In this document: in pieces, positions 1-4,848 of the stretch | How positions within the stretch are numbered: the stretch's first letter is position 1 | Layout: each line of letters starts with the position of its first letter | Assembly: GCA_003694965.1 (NCBI GenBank) | Contig: RFJG01000004.1 | Span: 1 to 7,116 of the forward strand | DNA from: Methanobacteriota archaeon | GTDB taxonomy: Archaea; Micrarchaeota; Micrarchaeia; Anstonellales; J096 | Length of the DNA: 7,116 nucleotides | Direction of reading: 5' to 3' | Translations under genes and position numbers: made by a program | Notes under the pieces: generated by a model | What the model was told of the DNA's origin: nothing | What the model saw: the letters and a program-made list of their open reading frames with translations, nothing else | Databases searched by the model: none

Positions 1-12
1 GAGGGATAATAT

Positions 13-333
13 ATGAGGAAGAACATAGTATTTGTTGCCCTATTGGCATTGTCTGTACTGTTCGCAAGTCCAACAGCAAGCGTTACCGCAGCATTGAGTA
101 CCTTGGGAGACTTTGTATGTAATATTTTAGGTACTCTTGTAGGAGTTCTAGTTGTTTTAGCGGCTGTTGCATATGCTGCCGGGCACATAATGGGGCAGGA
201 AACTGGTGCAAGGGCTAAGGTATGGGCGCAGAACCTTCTCATAGGTGCTGGTATTGGTTTGGTAATATACTTAGTTGCGCCTCTTATACTGAACCAGCTT
301 TTGCCTTCAGCAGGAGCAACTTTCAGCTGCTGA
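13..333 (+). CDS. Small secreted/membrane protein, VirB2/TrbC (T4SS pilin)-like
   Basis: A 106-residue protein with a positively charged start (MRKN) and a hydrophobic signal-like segment at about residues 5-26, with a plausible cleavage after TASVTA. Two further hydrophobic helices follow at about 34-60 and 74-97, separated by a short polar, partly amphipathic stretch (QETGARAKVWAQN). This signal plus two-helix plan and length match VirB2/TrbC-type pilins and similar small proteins common in archaeal genomes; that assignment is by architecture, not a diagnostic motif. It has two cysteines, C36 and the C-terminal C106, which could form a disulfide outside the membrane. A purine-rich GAGGGA at bases 1-6 can serve as Shine-Dalgarno site. 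It converges with the minus-strand operon and is followed by a T-rich terminator. Upstream partners lie outside the window. The coding call is firm, the function tentative. Confidence 0.6.
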   Translation: MRKNIVFVALLALSVLFASPTASVTAALSTLGDFVCNILGTLVGVLVVLAAVAYAAGHIMGQETGARAKVWAQNLLIGAGIGLVIYLVAPLILNQLLPSAGATFSC

Positions 334-360
334 TTTCTTTTTTATCTTTTTTCTTTTTTC
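334..360 (+). terminator. T-rich terminator of the pilin-like gene
   Basis: Directly after the TGA stop, the plus strand has three T-runs broken by single C or A bases (TTTCTTTTTTATCTTTTTTCTTTTTTC). Archaeal RNA polymerase terminates at such U-rich tracts, often without a hairpin. The same stretch is A-rich on the minus strand, so it would not terminate the converging operon. Confidence 0.6.
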
Positions 361-368
361 TGGCATTT

Positions 369-383
369 ATGTAGTTGCTACAT
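369..383. repeat. Inverted repeat over the aCPSF2 stop codon
   Basis: ATGTAG (369-374) and CTACAT (378-383) are perfect inverted repeats around a TTG/CAA loop, covering the TAG stop (378-380) of the minus-strand gene. A 6-bp hairpin could form at the 3' end of the operon transcript. No T-run follows it on the minus strand, so it is not a classical terminator. It may be a stability or processing element, or chance. Confidence 0.35.
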
Positions 384-1610
384 TACAACATTGTAGCCTT
401 CTTCTCTTAACTCTTGTGAGAATTTCTCCGCCTTTTCCTTCTCACTATGTACTAAATAGAGCTCTTCTGGGTCAGCTTTCTTTATGTAGTCAAGTATCTG
501 GCTCCTGCCTATGTGGGCAGAGAAGTCCAAGTGATGCACTTCGTGCCTTATCTTGACTGCCTTCCCATCTATCATTATCTTGCCCTTATCTTCTAACATC
601 CTGCCATTACTTCCCTCTGCCTGGTAACCGTTGAGTATTATCTTGGAGTTGGGCAATAGCGAGTCTATGTAATAGAGGACTGGGCCTCCGTCCATCATAC
701 CAGCTGTTGTTATTATTACAGAAGGCTTGCTTAACGCTTCCTTCCTCTGCCTCGGGCTCTCAACAAGAGTTGAGCCCCTAACAGCATCCTCAAATACATC
801 AAAGTCCCTTAGATAGACGCCGTACTTCAAGTATATCCTCGTTATCTCCCTGCCCATTCCATCAACATATATTGGCAGGCTCTTATCTCTCTTGTAAATA
901 GCGTGCAGGAGTTCTTGCGTTCTCCCTATGGCGAAAGCTGGCAGTAATGCATGGCCTCCATTGTCAAGAGAGTCGTATATGAGTTCCATAAGCTTGTCAA
1001 CTTCCTTTTCTATTGGAGGATGCTCTTTGTCAGCGTATGTAGTCTCTATCAATAGCTTGTCAGCTTTGCCAGGGTGTTCTAGCTCTTTTTCCAAGAGGCT
1101 CCTATAACCAACATCTCCACTATAGACTACTCTCTGTCCTTCTATGTTCACGGATATGGAGGAACTACCTAGTATGTGGCTAGCGTTATGGAACATGAAA
1201 TCATAGTCTCCATACTGGAGCCTACTACCATAGAGTGCGGGATACCAATTTTTCTCTGCCTTTTCCATGGCTTTGTAGTGGAAATGGTCTTCTATCCCCT
1301 TCAGTTTTGCCAACTTTATACTGTCTTTCCATAGGACTTTTGCTATGTCCAGCGTTGGAGGGGTAGTATACCATATAAAGCGATGCTTTCTGTAGAGCCA
1401 AGGCAAGTAACCTATGTGGTCAAGGTGGCCGTGGCTTACTAAGCATAGGTCTATAGTATTAACTAGCTCATAGGGGTTTCTTGGATATTGCGGGAGCTCC
1501 TGGCCTTGTAATTTTATACCATAGTCAAGGAGGAGGTTGCCCTCCCTGCTTTTTATGAGGTAGGCGCTCCTCCCAACTTCACCAACAGCACCGAGCGCTT
1601 TTATCTCCAT
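378..1610 (-). CDS. beta-CASP metallo-beta-lactamase ribonuclease, aCPSF2 type
   Basis: A 410-residue zinc-dependent RNA nuclease. The metallo-beta-lactamase motifs are present: motif 1 LLLDYG (D29), motif 2 SHGHLDHIG (H60, H62, D64, H65), motif 3 ASHILGS (H145) and motif 4 YSGDVG (D166). The beta-CASP motifs are also present: A at ETTYAD (E189-D194), B at DFSAH (H366) and C at LVHSE (H388), so it should be catalytically competent. It has no N-terminal KH domains, which excludes the long aCPSF1 class (over 600 residues). Length and the EVGRSAYLI...LLLDYGIKL opening fit aCPSF2 better than archaeal RNase J, though that split is less certain. The family processes and degrades RNA; the close relative aCPSF1 works in transcription termination. 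It is the last gene of the operon, starting 2 nt after the eL41 stop, with a GGTGA site inside the end of eL41. Confidence 0.9.
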   Translation of the reverse strand: MEIKALGAVGEVGRSAYLIKSREGNLLLDYGIKLQGQELPQYPRNPYELVNTIDLCLVSHGHLDHIGYLPWLYRKHRFIWYTTPPTLDIAKVLWKDSIKLAKLKGIEDHFHYKAMEKAEKNWYPALYGSRLQYGDYDFMFHNASHILGSSSISVNIEGQRVVYSGDVGYRSLLEKELEHPGKADKLLIETTYADKEHPPIEKEVDKLMELIYDSLDNGGHALLPAFAIGRTQELLHAIYKRDKSLPIYVDGMGREITRIYLKYGVYLRDFDVFEDAVRGSTLVESPRQRKEALSKPSVIITTAGMMDGGPVLYYIDSLLPNSKIILNGYQAEGSNGRMLEDKGKIMIDGKAVKIRHEVHHLDFSAHIGRSQILDYIKKADPEELYLVHSEKEKAEKFSQELREEGYNVVM

Positions 1611-1612
1611 TA

Positions 1613-1726
1613 TTAGAGGTCACCCACTCTTCTCCTGAGCTTTATCTTAAGCCTTCTCCTCTTTTTCTTGACCCATTTCCATCTCATCCTTCCTTTCTTT
1701 TTCCATTTTCTTGGTCTATCTCCCAT
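1613..1726 (-). CDS. rpl41e: Ribosomal protein eL41
   Basis: A 37-codon gene in the gap between Rpo3 and the beta-CASP nuclease. The product is extremely basic (20 of 37 residues Lys/Arg) and its core, residues 14-33, reads MRWKWVKKKRRRLKIKLRRR. That is the signature of eL41, the tiny Trp-containing single-helix protein at the subunit interface of archaeal and eukaryotic ribosomes. Family members are usually about 25 residues, so the 13-residue N-terminal extension is slightly unusual. An internal ATG at M14 would give the standard length, but a strong TAGGTGAT site 5 nt before the first ATG supports the longer form. The gene starts 9 nt after the Rpo3 stop, and its stop lies 2 nt before the next ATG. 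Short, biased genes of this kind are often missed by automatic annotation. Confidence 0.85.
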   Translation of the reverse strand: MGDRPRKWKKKGRMRWKWVKKKRRRLKIKLRRRVGDL

Positions 1727-1730
1727 AAAA

Positions 1731-1737
1731 ATCACCT
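1731..1737 (-). promoter_or_regulatory. Shine-Dalgarno site of eL41
   Basis: AGGTGAT on the minus strand overlaps the TAG stop of Rpo3 (1736-1738) and lies a few bases before the eL41 ATG. It matches the sequence complementary to the ATCACCT end expected of archaeal 16S rRNA, and it decides the eL41 start. Confidence 0.8.
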
Positions 1738-2305
1738 AAAAACCTTTGAGGCTCTTGTTGAGCTCCTTAAGGTCTGCTATTATGTGCTTGAGCGCTCTTT
1801 GCAATACAGTTTTGGCATCTACTTGCCCTATTGTCTCAACCCTTATTGTGTAGCTTCCATCATCTTCCAACTTATAGGATGCTATCGCTGTCTGGAACTT
1901 GGAGTGCTCCCTGCCTATGCCAAGCTTGACATAACCCTCAAGGCGGAGGCTCTGCCCTTCTGCTAGCTTAACTAGTGGTATCTTTTCAATAGCCACCTTA
2001 ACTTTCTCATTGTTGGAAGCTAAGTCATCAGAATAGACAGTAGCGGGCCCGACAGCATCAAGGTAAAAACCAACCTCCTCTGCCTTTATGTTCTCATTTG
2101 GCATCGTTATAGGTATTTGTCCTATCCTGTTAGCTATGTACTCATCAAAGAAAGCAGTCCTGTTCTCATATATCATTACCTTGTCTATAGCCAGTGTCGG
2201 AACTCTCGCCATGCTGTAACGCCTTATAGTGTTGGCGAACCTCGGAGTGCACTTAAGAGAGAAGACGATGTGGGAAGGCTCTTTTTCTATTATTTTTGCC
2301 TTCAT
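1736..2305 (-). CDS. rpo3: DNA-directed RNA polymerase subunit Rpo3 (RpoD)
   Basis: A 189-residue subunit homologous to bacterial alpha N-terminal domain and eukaryotic Rpb3; with Rpo11 it forms the platform on which RNA polymerase assembles. Recognisable blocks are FANTIRRYSMARVPTLAI near the N-terminus, ANRIGQIPI, GPATVYSDDL, IPLVKLAEGQ, LGIGREHSKFQTA and the C-terminal helix TVLQRALKHI. It is well below the roughly 260 residues of many archaeal homologues. The ferredoxin-like insertion expected between the HSKFQTA block and the C-terminal ETIGQV segment is replaced by about 15 residues, and the only cysteine is C19, so no Fe-S cluster can bind. The ATG at 2305 is preferred over one 9 codons upstream because GGAGGG (2312-2317) precedes it and it starts one base after the uS11 stop. 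The context uS13-uS4-uS11-Rpo3 is the classic archaeal order. Confidence 0.95.
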   Translation of the reverse strand: MKAKIIEKEPSHIVFSLKCTPRFANTIRRYSMARVPTLAIDKVMIYENRTAFFDEYIANRIGQIPITMPNENIKAEEVGFYLDAVGPATVYSDDLASNNEKVKVAIEKIPLVKLAEGQSLRLEGYVKLGIGREHSKFQTAIASYKLEDDGSYTIRVETIGQVDAKTVLQRALKHIIADLKELNKSLKGF

Positions 2306-2306
2306 G

Positions 2307-2690
2307 CTATACCCTCCTTCCTCTTCTTCCACCTTTCTTTCTCATGGAGTCTGTTGGAAGTGGCGTAACATCTTCTATCTTTACTATCTTAAGACCAGAC
2401 CTTGCCAACATTCTTACAGCTGCTTGAGCGCCAGGTCCTGGTGTTTTGCTCTTATTGCCCCCGGGAGCCCTTATCTTTATTACTATCCTCTCAACTCCCT
2501 TGTTCTTGAGTTCTTCCGCTAACTTCACAGCTGCCTGCATTGCTGCGTATGGCTTACCCTCTTCCCTGTCAGTGTCTACAACAGTGCCACCGGACTTCCA
2601 AGCAAGCGTCTCAGCGCCACTTAAGTCCGTAGCAGTCATTATGGTGTTGTTCTTAGAAGAGAGAATCCTTATTACTGCTGTCTTTACCAT
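2307..2690 (-). CDS. rps11: 30S ribosomal protein uS11
   Basis: A 127-residue protein of the small-subunit platform, which binds 16S rRNA near the mRNA exit channel. Family hallmarks are IRILSSKNNTIMTATDLSG near the N-terminus, AAMQAA in the middle, the IKIRAPGGNKSKTPGPGAQA loop, IEDVTPLPTDS and the basic tail KKGGRRGRRV. Length is normal for archaea. Its ATG shares a base with the uS4 stop (TAATG), and its GGTGA site (2698-2702) lies in the last codons of uS4, so translation of the two is probably coupled. The end of uS11 in turn carries the Shine-Dalgarno sequence of Rpo3. Confidence 0.97.
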   Translation of the reverse strand: MVKTAVIRILSSKNNTIMTATDLSGAETLAWKSGGTVVDTDREEGKPYAAMQAAVKLAEELKNKGVERIVIKIRAPGGNKSKTPGPGAQAAVRMLARSGLKIVKIEDVTPLPTDSMRKKGGRRGRRV

Positions 2691-3349
2691 TATTCCTTCA
2701 CCTCTTTGGTTCCTGCCTCTACGGGCTTTTCAACAGGAGTTTCCTCTTTCTTTTCTTCTTTGTTCTCTGCTTCTTCTGTTCCTTTTGCATCCTCTTTTTG
2801 CTCCTGTTCTTTCTCCTCTTTTTTCTCTGCCTTTTCTTCGCTCTCTTCCTGCGTTACTTGCTTGAATACATTCTTCGCATCCTTGTAATAGCCAATCTTA
2901 TCTTCCAGCTCCTTTGTCACTGTGAAACTCGGAGATGTAACTCTTGTTCCATCAACTGCTATGAAGCCGTGCGTTATGAGCTGCCTTGCTTGTTTCATCG
3001 TCTTAGCAAGACCTCTCCTAACAACTTGCGTTTGCAGTCTCCTCTCAAGTATGTGCCTTATGTTAAGAGAGAGTATGTCATCAACGCTTGAACCTTCCTC
3101 AAGTATGTTGAGCCTAGCAAGTTTTTTGAGGACCTTCCTTATGAGGAGTTCTCTCTCTTCTGGGGGCAGAGCGAGGCTTTTCCTTGCTTCTCTCCTAATC
3201 CTCCTGAGTTCTCCTCTCGCTATCCACACCTCTCTTGTGTTCTTAAGGCCATAGTCTGTCCTGAGTTTTTTCTCCTCCTCTATCCTATCCTTTTCCCAGA
3301 GCTTCTTGGGCCTCTTATACTTTTTGCTTAATTTTCTAGGGTCTCCCAT
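2690..3349 (-). CDS. rps4: 30S ribosomal protein uS4 with charged C-terminal tail
   Basis: A primary 16S rRNA-binding protein of the small-subunit body. The archaeal N-terminal part opens with MGDPRKLSKKYKRPKKLWEKDR. The S4 RNA-binding domain lies at about residues 103-150 and includes LERRLQTQVVRRGLA, ARQLITHGFIAVDG and the TSPSFTV strand. From about residue 164 to 219 there is an extra low-complexity tail made almost only of Glu, Lys, Gln, Ala and Thr, which takes the protein beyond the roughly 180 residues usual in archaea. The tail is probably disordered. The ATG follows an AGGTG site (3356-3360) that overlaps the uS13 stop region. Its last codons (EVKE, GAGGTGAAG...) double as the ribosome binding site of uS11. 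Confidence 0.97.
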   Translation of the reverse strand: MGDPRKLSKKYKRPKKLWEKDRIEEEKKLRTDYGLKNTREVWIARGELRRIRREARKSLALPPEERELLIRKVLKKLARLNILEEGSSVDDILSLNIRHILERRLQTQVVRRGLAKTMKQARQLITHGFIAVDGTRVTSPSFTVTKELEDKIGYYKDAKNVFKQVTQEESEEKAEKKEEKEQEQKEDAKGTEEAENKEEKKEETPVEKPVEAGTKEVKE

Positions 3350-3359
3350 CTATAGCACC

Positions 3360-3923
3360 TCACTTCTTCTTCTTAGTAACACCCATGGCAATTCCTTTCC
3401 TGCCGGTGTTTCTCGTCTTCTGACCCCTAACTTTCTGTCCCTTACTGTGTCTGTAGCCCTGCCAGCTCCTGCTCCTCTTCTTTGCCTCTATGTCCTGCCT
3501 AAGGGAGAATTGCAAGTCGTTCATTATGACGTGCTTGTCCTCTCCGCTTATTCTGTCCTTGTTCCTGTTAAGCAGGAAGAGTGGCAATGAAGAGCCATCT
3601 ATAGCGAACAATACCTTGTCTATTTTCTCTATCGTTTCATCATCGAACTGACCAACCTTGTCAGTCCCGCGCACACCAACCTTTGTTTCAAGGAGCTTTG
3701 TGATGCCTTTAACTACTGTATGGCCTATCCCCTTGATCCTAAGGAGAGCCTTGTTAAGAGGGACATCACCAGTGATATCCTTCCCAGCAAGCCTCACTAT
3801 GCCACGCAAGTTCTCGTCCTTCGCGGCCTTTACCTTAGGTGAGGATTTTGGCTTCTTCACAGTAGCTGTGGCCTTCTTTGCTTTTTTTGGTGCCGCACCT
3901 TTCTTTGTTTTTGCTTTTGCCAT
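3360..3923 (-). CDS. rps13: 30S ribosomal protein uS13 with lysine-rich N-terminal extension
   Basis: A small-subunit head protein that contacts the P-site tRNA and the large subunit. The core starts at about residue 39 with LRGIVRLAGKDITG and continues with the helix-hairpin-helix-like LRIKGIGHT and the basic C-terminal signature RGQKTRNTGRKG. Before it lies a Lys/Ala/Pro-rich extension of about 37 residues, unlike the short N-termini of most archaeal uS13, giving 187 residues in all. I place the start at the ATG at 3923, four bases after GGTGA (minus strand, 3928-3932). An in-frame ATG at 3935 lies only 2 bases beyond the tRNA end and would add four residues. Longer readings start inside the tRNA gene and are not credible. 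It is the first protein gene of the operon, 14 nt downstream of tRNA-Ser. Confidence 0.95.
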   Translation of the reverse strand: MAKAKTKKGAAPKKAKKATATVKKPKSSPKVKAAKDENLRGIVRLAGKDITGDVPLNKALLRIKGIGHTVVKGITKLLETKVGVRGTDKVGQFDDETIEKIDKVLFAIDGSSLPLFLLNRNKDRISGEDKHVIMNDLQFSLRQDIEAKKRSRSWQGYRHSKGQKVRGQKTRNTGRKGIAMGVTKKKK

Positions 3924-3937
3924 AAACTCACCCATAT

Positions 3938-4038
3938 CGCCAGGGGTGGGATTTTCGGCTAAATGCTTTCGAACCCACAAGCCCTTGCGGGCACACGCTC
4001 TCCAGGCGTGCGCGTTAGCCTGGTTCCGCCACCCTGGC
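3938..4038 (-). tRNA. trnS: tRNA-Ser(GGA) with a 16-nt intron in the T-loop
   Basis: A class II tRNA: 101 nt as a gene, 85 nt after splicing, no encoded CCA. Read 5'-3' on the minus strand it has acceptor GCCAGGG/CCCTGGC with discriminator G; D-stem GCG/CGC with a GG-containing loop; anticodon stem CACGC/GCGTG with loop CTGGAGA, anticodon GGA (4001-4003); long variable arm GCCC-GCAA-GGGC capped by a GNRA loop; and T-stem GTGGG/CCCAC. The long variable arm, discriminator G and GGA anticodon all say serine (UCC/UCU codons). The T-loop is 23 nt instead of 7, explained by the intron listed separately. The gene heads the uS13 operon, 14 nt before the uS13 start and about 31 bp after a TATA box centre. 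All stems are intact, so it is not a pseudogene. Confidence 0.93.
3952..3967 (-). other. tRNA-Ser intron (16 nt) at position 59/60, bulge-helix-bulge
   Basis: In minus-strand order the T-stem GTGGG is followed by TTCG, bulge AAA, GC, loop ATTTA, GC, CGAA, bulge AAT, then CCCAC. TTCG pairs with CGAA over exactly 4 bp, flanked by two 3-nt bulges on opposite strands, with the T-stem as outer helix and a 2-bp GC/GC inner helix. Cutting after the second base of each bulge, as archaeal splicing endonuclease does, removes 16 nt and leaves TTCGAAT, a perfect 7-nt T-loop. The intron therefore lies between positions 59 and 60. The structure and the restored loop are seen in sequence; splicing itself is inferred. 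Confidence 0.9.
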
Positions 4039-4064
4039 GAAGCTTAACTATTATTCAACATAAC

Positions 4065-4073
4065 CTTTTAAAG
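4065..4073 (-). promoter_or_regulatory. TATA box of the tRNA-Ser/uS13 operon
   Basis: CTTTAAAAG on the minus strand, centre about 4069, lies 31 bp before the first base of the tRNA. With the usual archaeal spacing of about 26 bp the transcript would start near 4043, giving a leader of about 5 nt. No other TATA-like box is evident between it and uS13, so the tRNA and the protein operon probably share it. Confidence 0.6.
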
Positions 4074-4094
4074 CCTACACTACTCTGCTTTCTT

Positions 4095-4132
4095 TATTGC
4101 TCCTTATTACTCATTACCAATATTGCTCATTA
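4095..4132. repeat. Three imperfect copies of TATTRCTCMTTA upstream of the operon promoter
   Basis: TATTGCTCCTTA (4095-4106), TATTACTCATTA (4105-4116) and TATTGCTCATTA (4121-4132) are near-identical 12-mers in one orientation. The third ends on the stop codon of the UPF0173 gene (4130-4132). They lie about 22-60 bp upstream of the operon TATA box, where an activator or other regulator could bind. Function is unknown, and simple AT-rich drift is possible. Confidence 0.4.
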
Positions 4133-4783
4133 TTCTAGTGATAATTCCTCTCCTTCTTTTAGCACAACAACCTCTCTTGTGCACATATCCCTGAATGCCA
4201 GAGGGTTAGCTTCTATCTGAGGGAATGTGTTGTAATGCATAGGGACAGTTATCTTTGCTCCTATGGCCTCTGCTGCCCTCGCAGCCTCAACAATGTCCAT
4301 AGTGTAAGTGCCCCCTATGGGTAACATGGCAACATCTATCTTAAACCTCTTCCCTATCCCCGCCATCTCACTAAAATATGATGTGTCCCCTGCGTGGTAT
4401 ACTGTCTTACCAGCTATCTTAACAACAAAACCCATAGGACTGCCCATAGAGGAGGAGTGTATGGCAGGCGTTCCGAACACTTCCAAACCATCAACATTGA
4501 ACAAACCTCCTATGTTACATCCCACGCTGTTTGCGCCATTTTCGGCTGCATAATTAGCTAACTCATAAATTGCAACTATCTTACTTCCTTTTTCCTTGCT
4601 AATCCTTATGGCATCAGCTATTCCGTGATCGTGGTGGTCGTGGCTCACAAAAATAACATCAGCTACTATGTCTTTCCTGCTTGCCTTAGGGTTTCCTTCT
4701 AACCAAGGGTCAAAAGCAACCCTTTTTTCTTCCTCTTCATCTTCAACGAGGAAAGCGGCATGACCCAACCACGTAATTTTCAT
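4130..4783 (-). CDS. UPF0173-family metallo-beta-lactamase-fold hydrolase
   Basis: A 217-residue predicted metal-dependent hydrolase. It opens with the family signature MKITWLGHAAFLVE and carries the metal-binding SHDHHDHG motif (H48, H50, D52, H53), then TPAIHSSSMG, the YHAGDTSYF motif and the late PMHYNTFPQI histidine, in the order expected of UPF0173 proteins. The substrate is not established for this family. A longer reading begins at 4819, but the conserved family start is the ATG at 4783. A TATA-like TTAAAAAG lies about 28 bp before it, suggesting a leaderless or nearly leaderless transcript. The gene is divergent from the DsbA-like lipoprotein and ends 91 nt before the tRNA-Ser of the next operon. 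It has no beta-CASP domain and is not a paralogue of the nuclease at 378-1610 beyond the shared fold. Confidence 0.9.
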   Translation of the reverse strand: MKITWLGHAAFLVEDEEEEKRVAFDPWLEGNPKASRKDIVADVIFVSHDHHDHGIADAIRISKEKGSKIVAIYELANYAAENGANSVGCNIGGLFNVDGLEVFGTPAIHSSSMGSPMGFVVKIAGKTVYHAGDTSYFSEMAGIGKRFKIDVAMLPIGGTYTMDIVEAARAAEAIGAKITVPMHYNTFPQIEANPLAFRDMCTREVVVLKEGEELSLE

Positions 4784-4807
4784 CCTATCAATTTGCTTGT
4801 GCACTAC

Positions 4808-4816
4808 CTTTTTAAT
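4808..4816. promoter_or_regulatory. A/T-rich TATA-like box in the divergent intergenic region
   Basis: TTTTTAAT on plus and ATTAAAAA on minus, centre about 4812. On the minus strand it is placed for a start at about 4786, next to the UPF0173 ATG at 4783. On the plus strand it would start RNA at about 4838, just before the Shine-Dalgarno site at 4839. It may serve both genes; this is inferred from spacing only. Confidence 0.4.
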
Positions 4817-4838
4817 CATTTATCATGACATAGCTCTT

Positions 4839-4845
4839 AGGTGAT
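4839..4845 (+). promoter_or_regulatory. Shine-Dalgarno site of the DsbA-like lipoprotein
   Basis: AGGTGAT ends three bases before the ATG at 4849. It lies within CTCTTAGGTGATTCAATG, which is nearly identical to the leader of Rpo7 (6140-6157). Confidence 0.75.
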
Positions 4846-4848
4846 TCA

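Noticed and set aside
2306..2332. Nine extra N-terminal codons (MEEEEGGYS) for Rpo3
   Set aside because: They overlap the end of uS11. The ATG at 2305 has a GGAGGG site and fits the family start.
2446..2865. 139-residue plus-strand reading frame
   Set aside because: It lies antisense to uS11 and the Glu/Lys-rich tail of uS4; its Leu/Phe/Ser-rich content is what the complement of such codons gives. It has no ribosome binding site or family resemblance.
3936..3980. Longer uS13 starting at 3980
   Set aside because: That start is inside tRNA-Ser. A GGTGA site four bases before the ATG at 3923 fits much better.
3938..4038. tRNA-Ser as a pseudogene with a disrupted T-arm
   Set aside because: All stems are intact, and the insert forms a proper splicing motif whose removal restores a canonical loop.
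3658..4047. 129-residue plus-strand reading frame
   Set aside because: It is antisense to uS13 and runs through the tRNA gene on the other strand. Its Phe/Ala-rich part mirrors the Lys/Ala-rich uS13 extension.
4784..4819. Twelve extra N-terminal codons for the UPF0173 protein
   Set aside because: Family members begin at MKITWLGH. The extra segment contains the likely TATA box and has no ribosome binding site.
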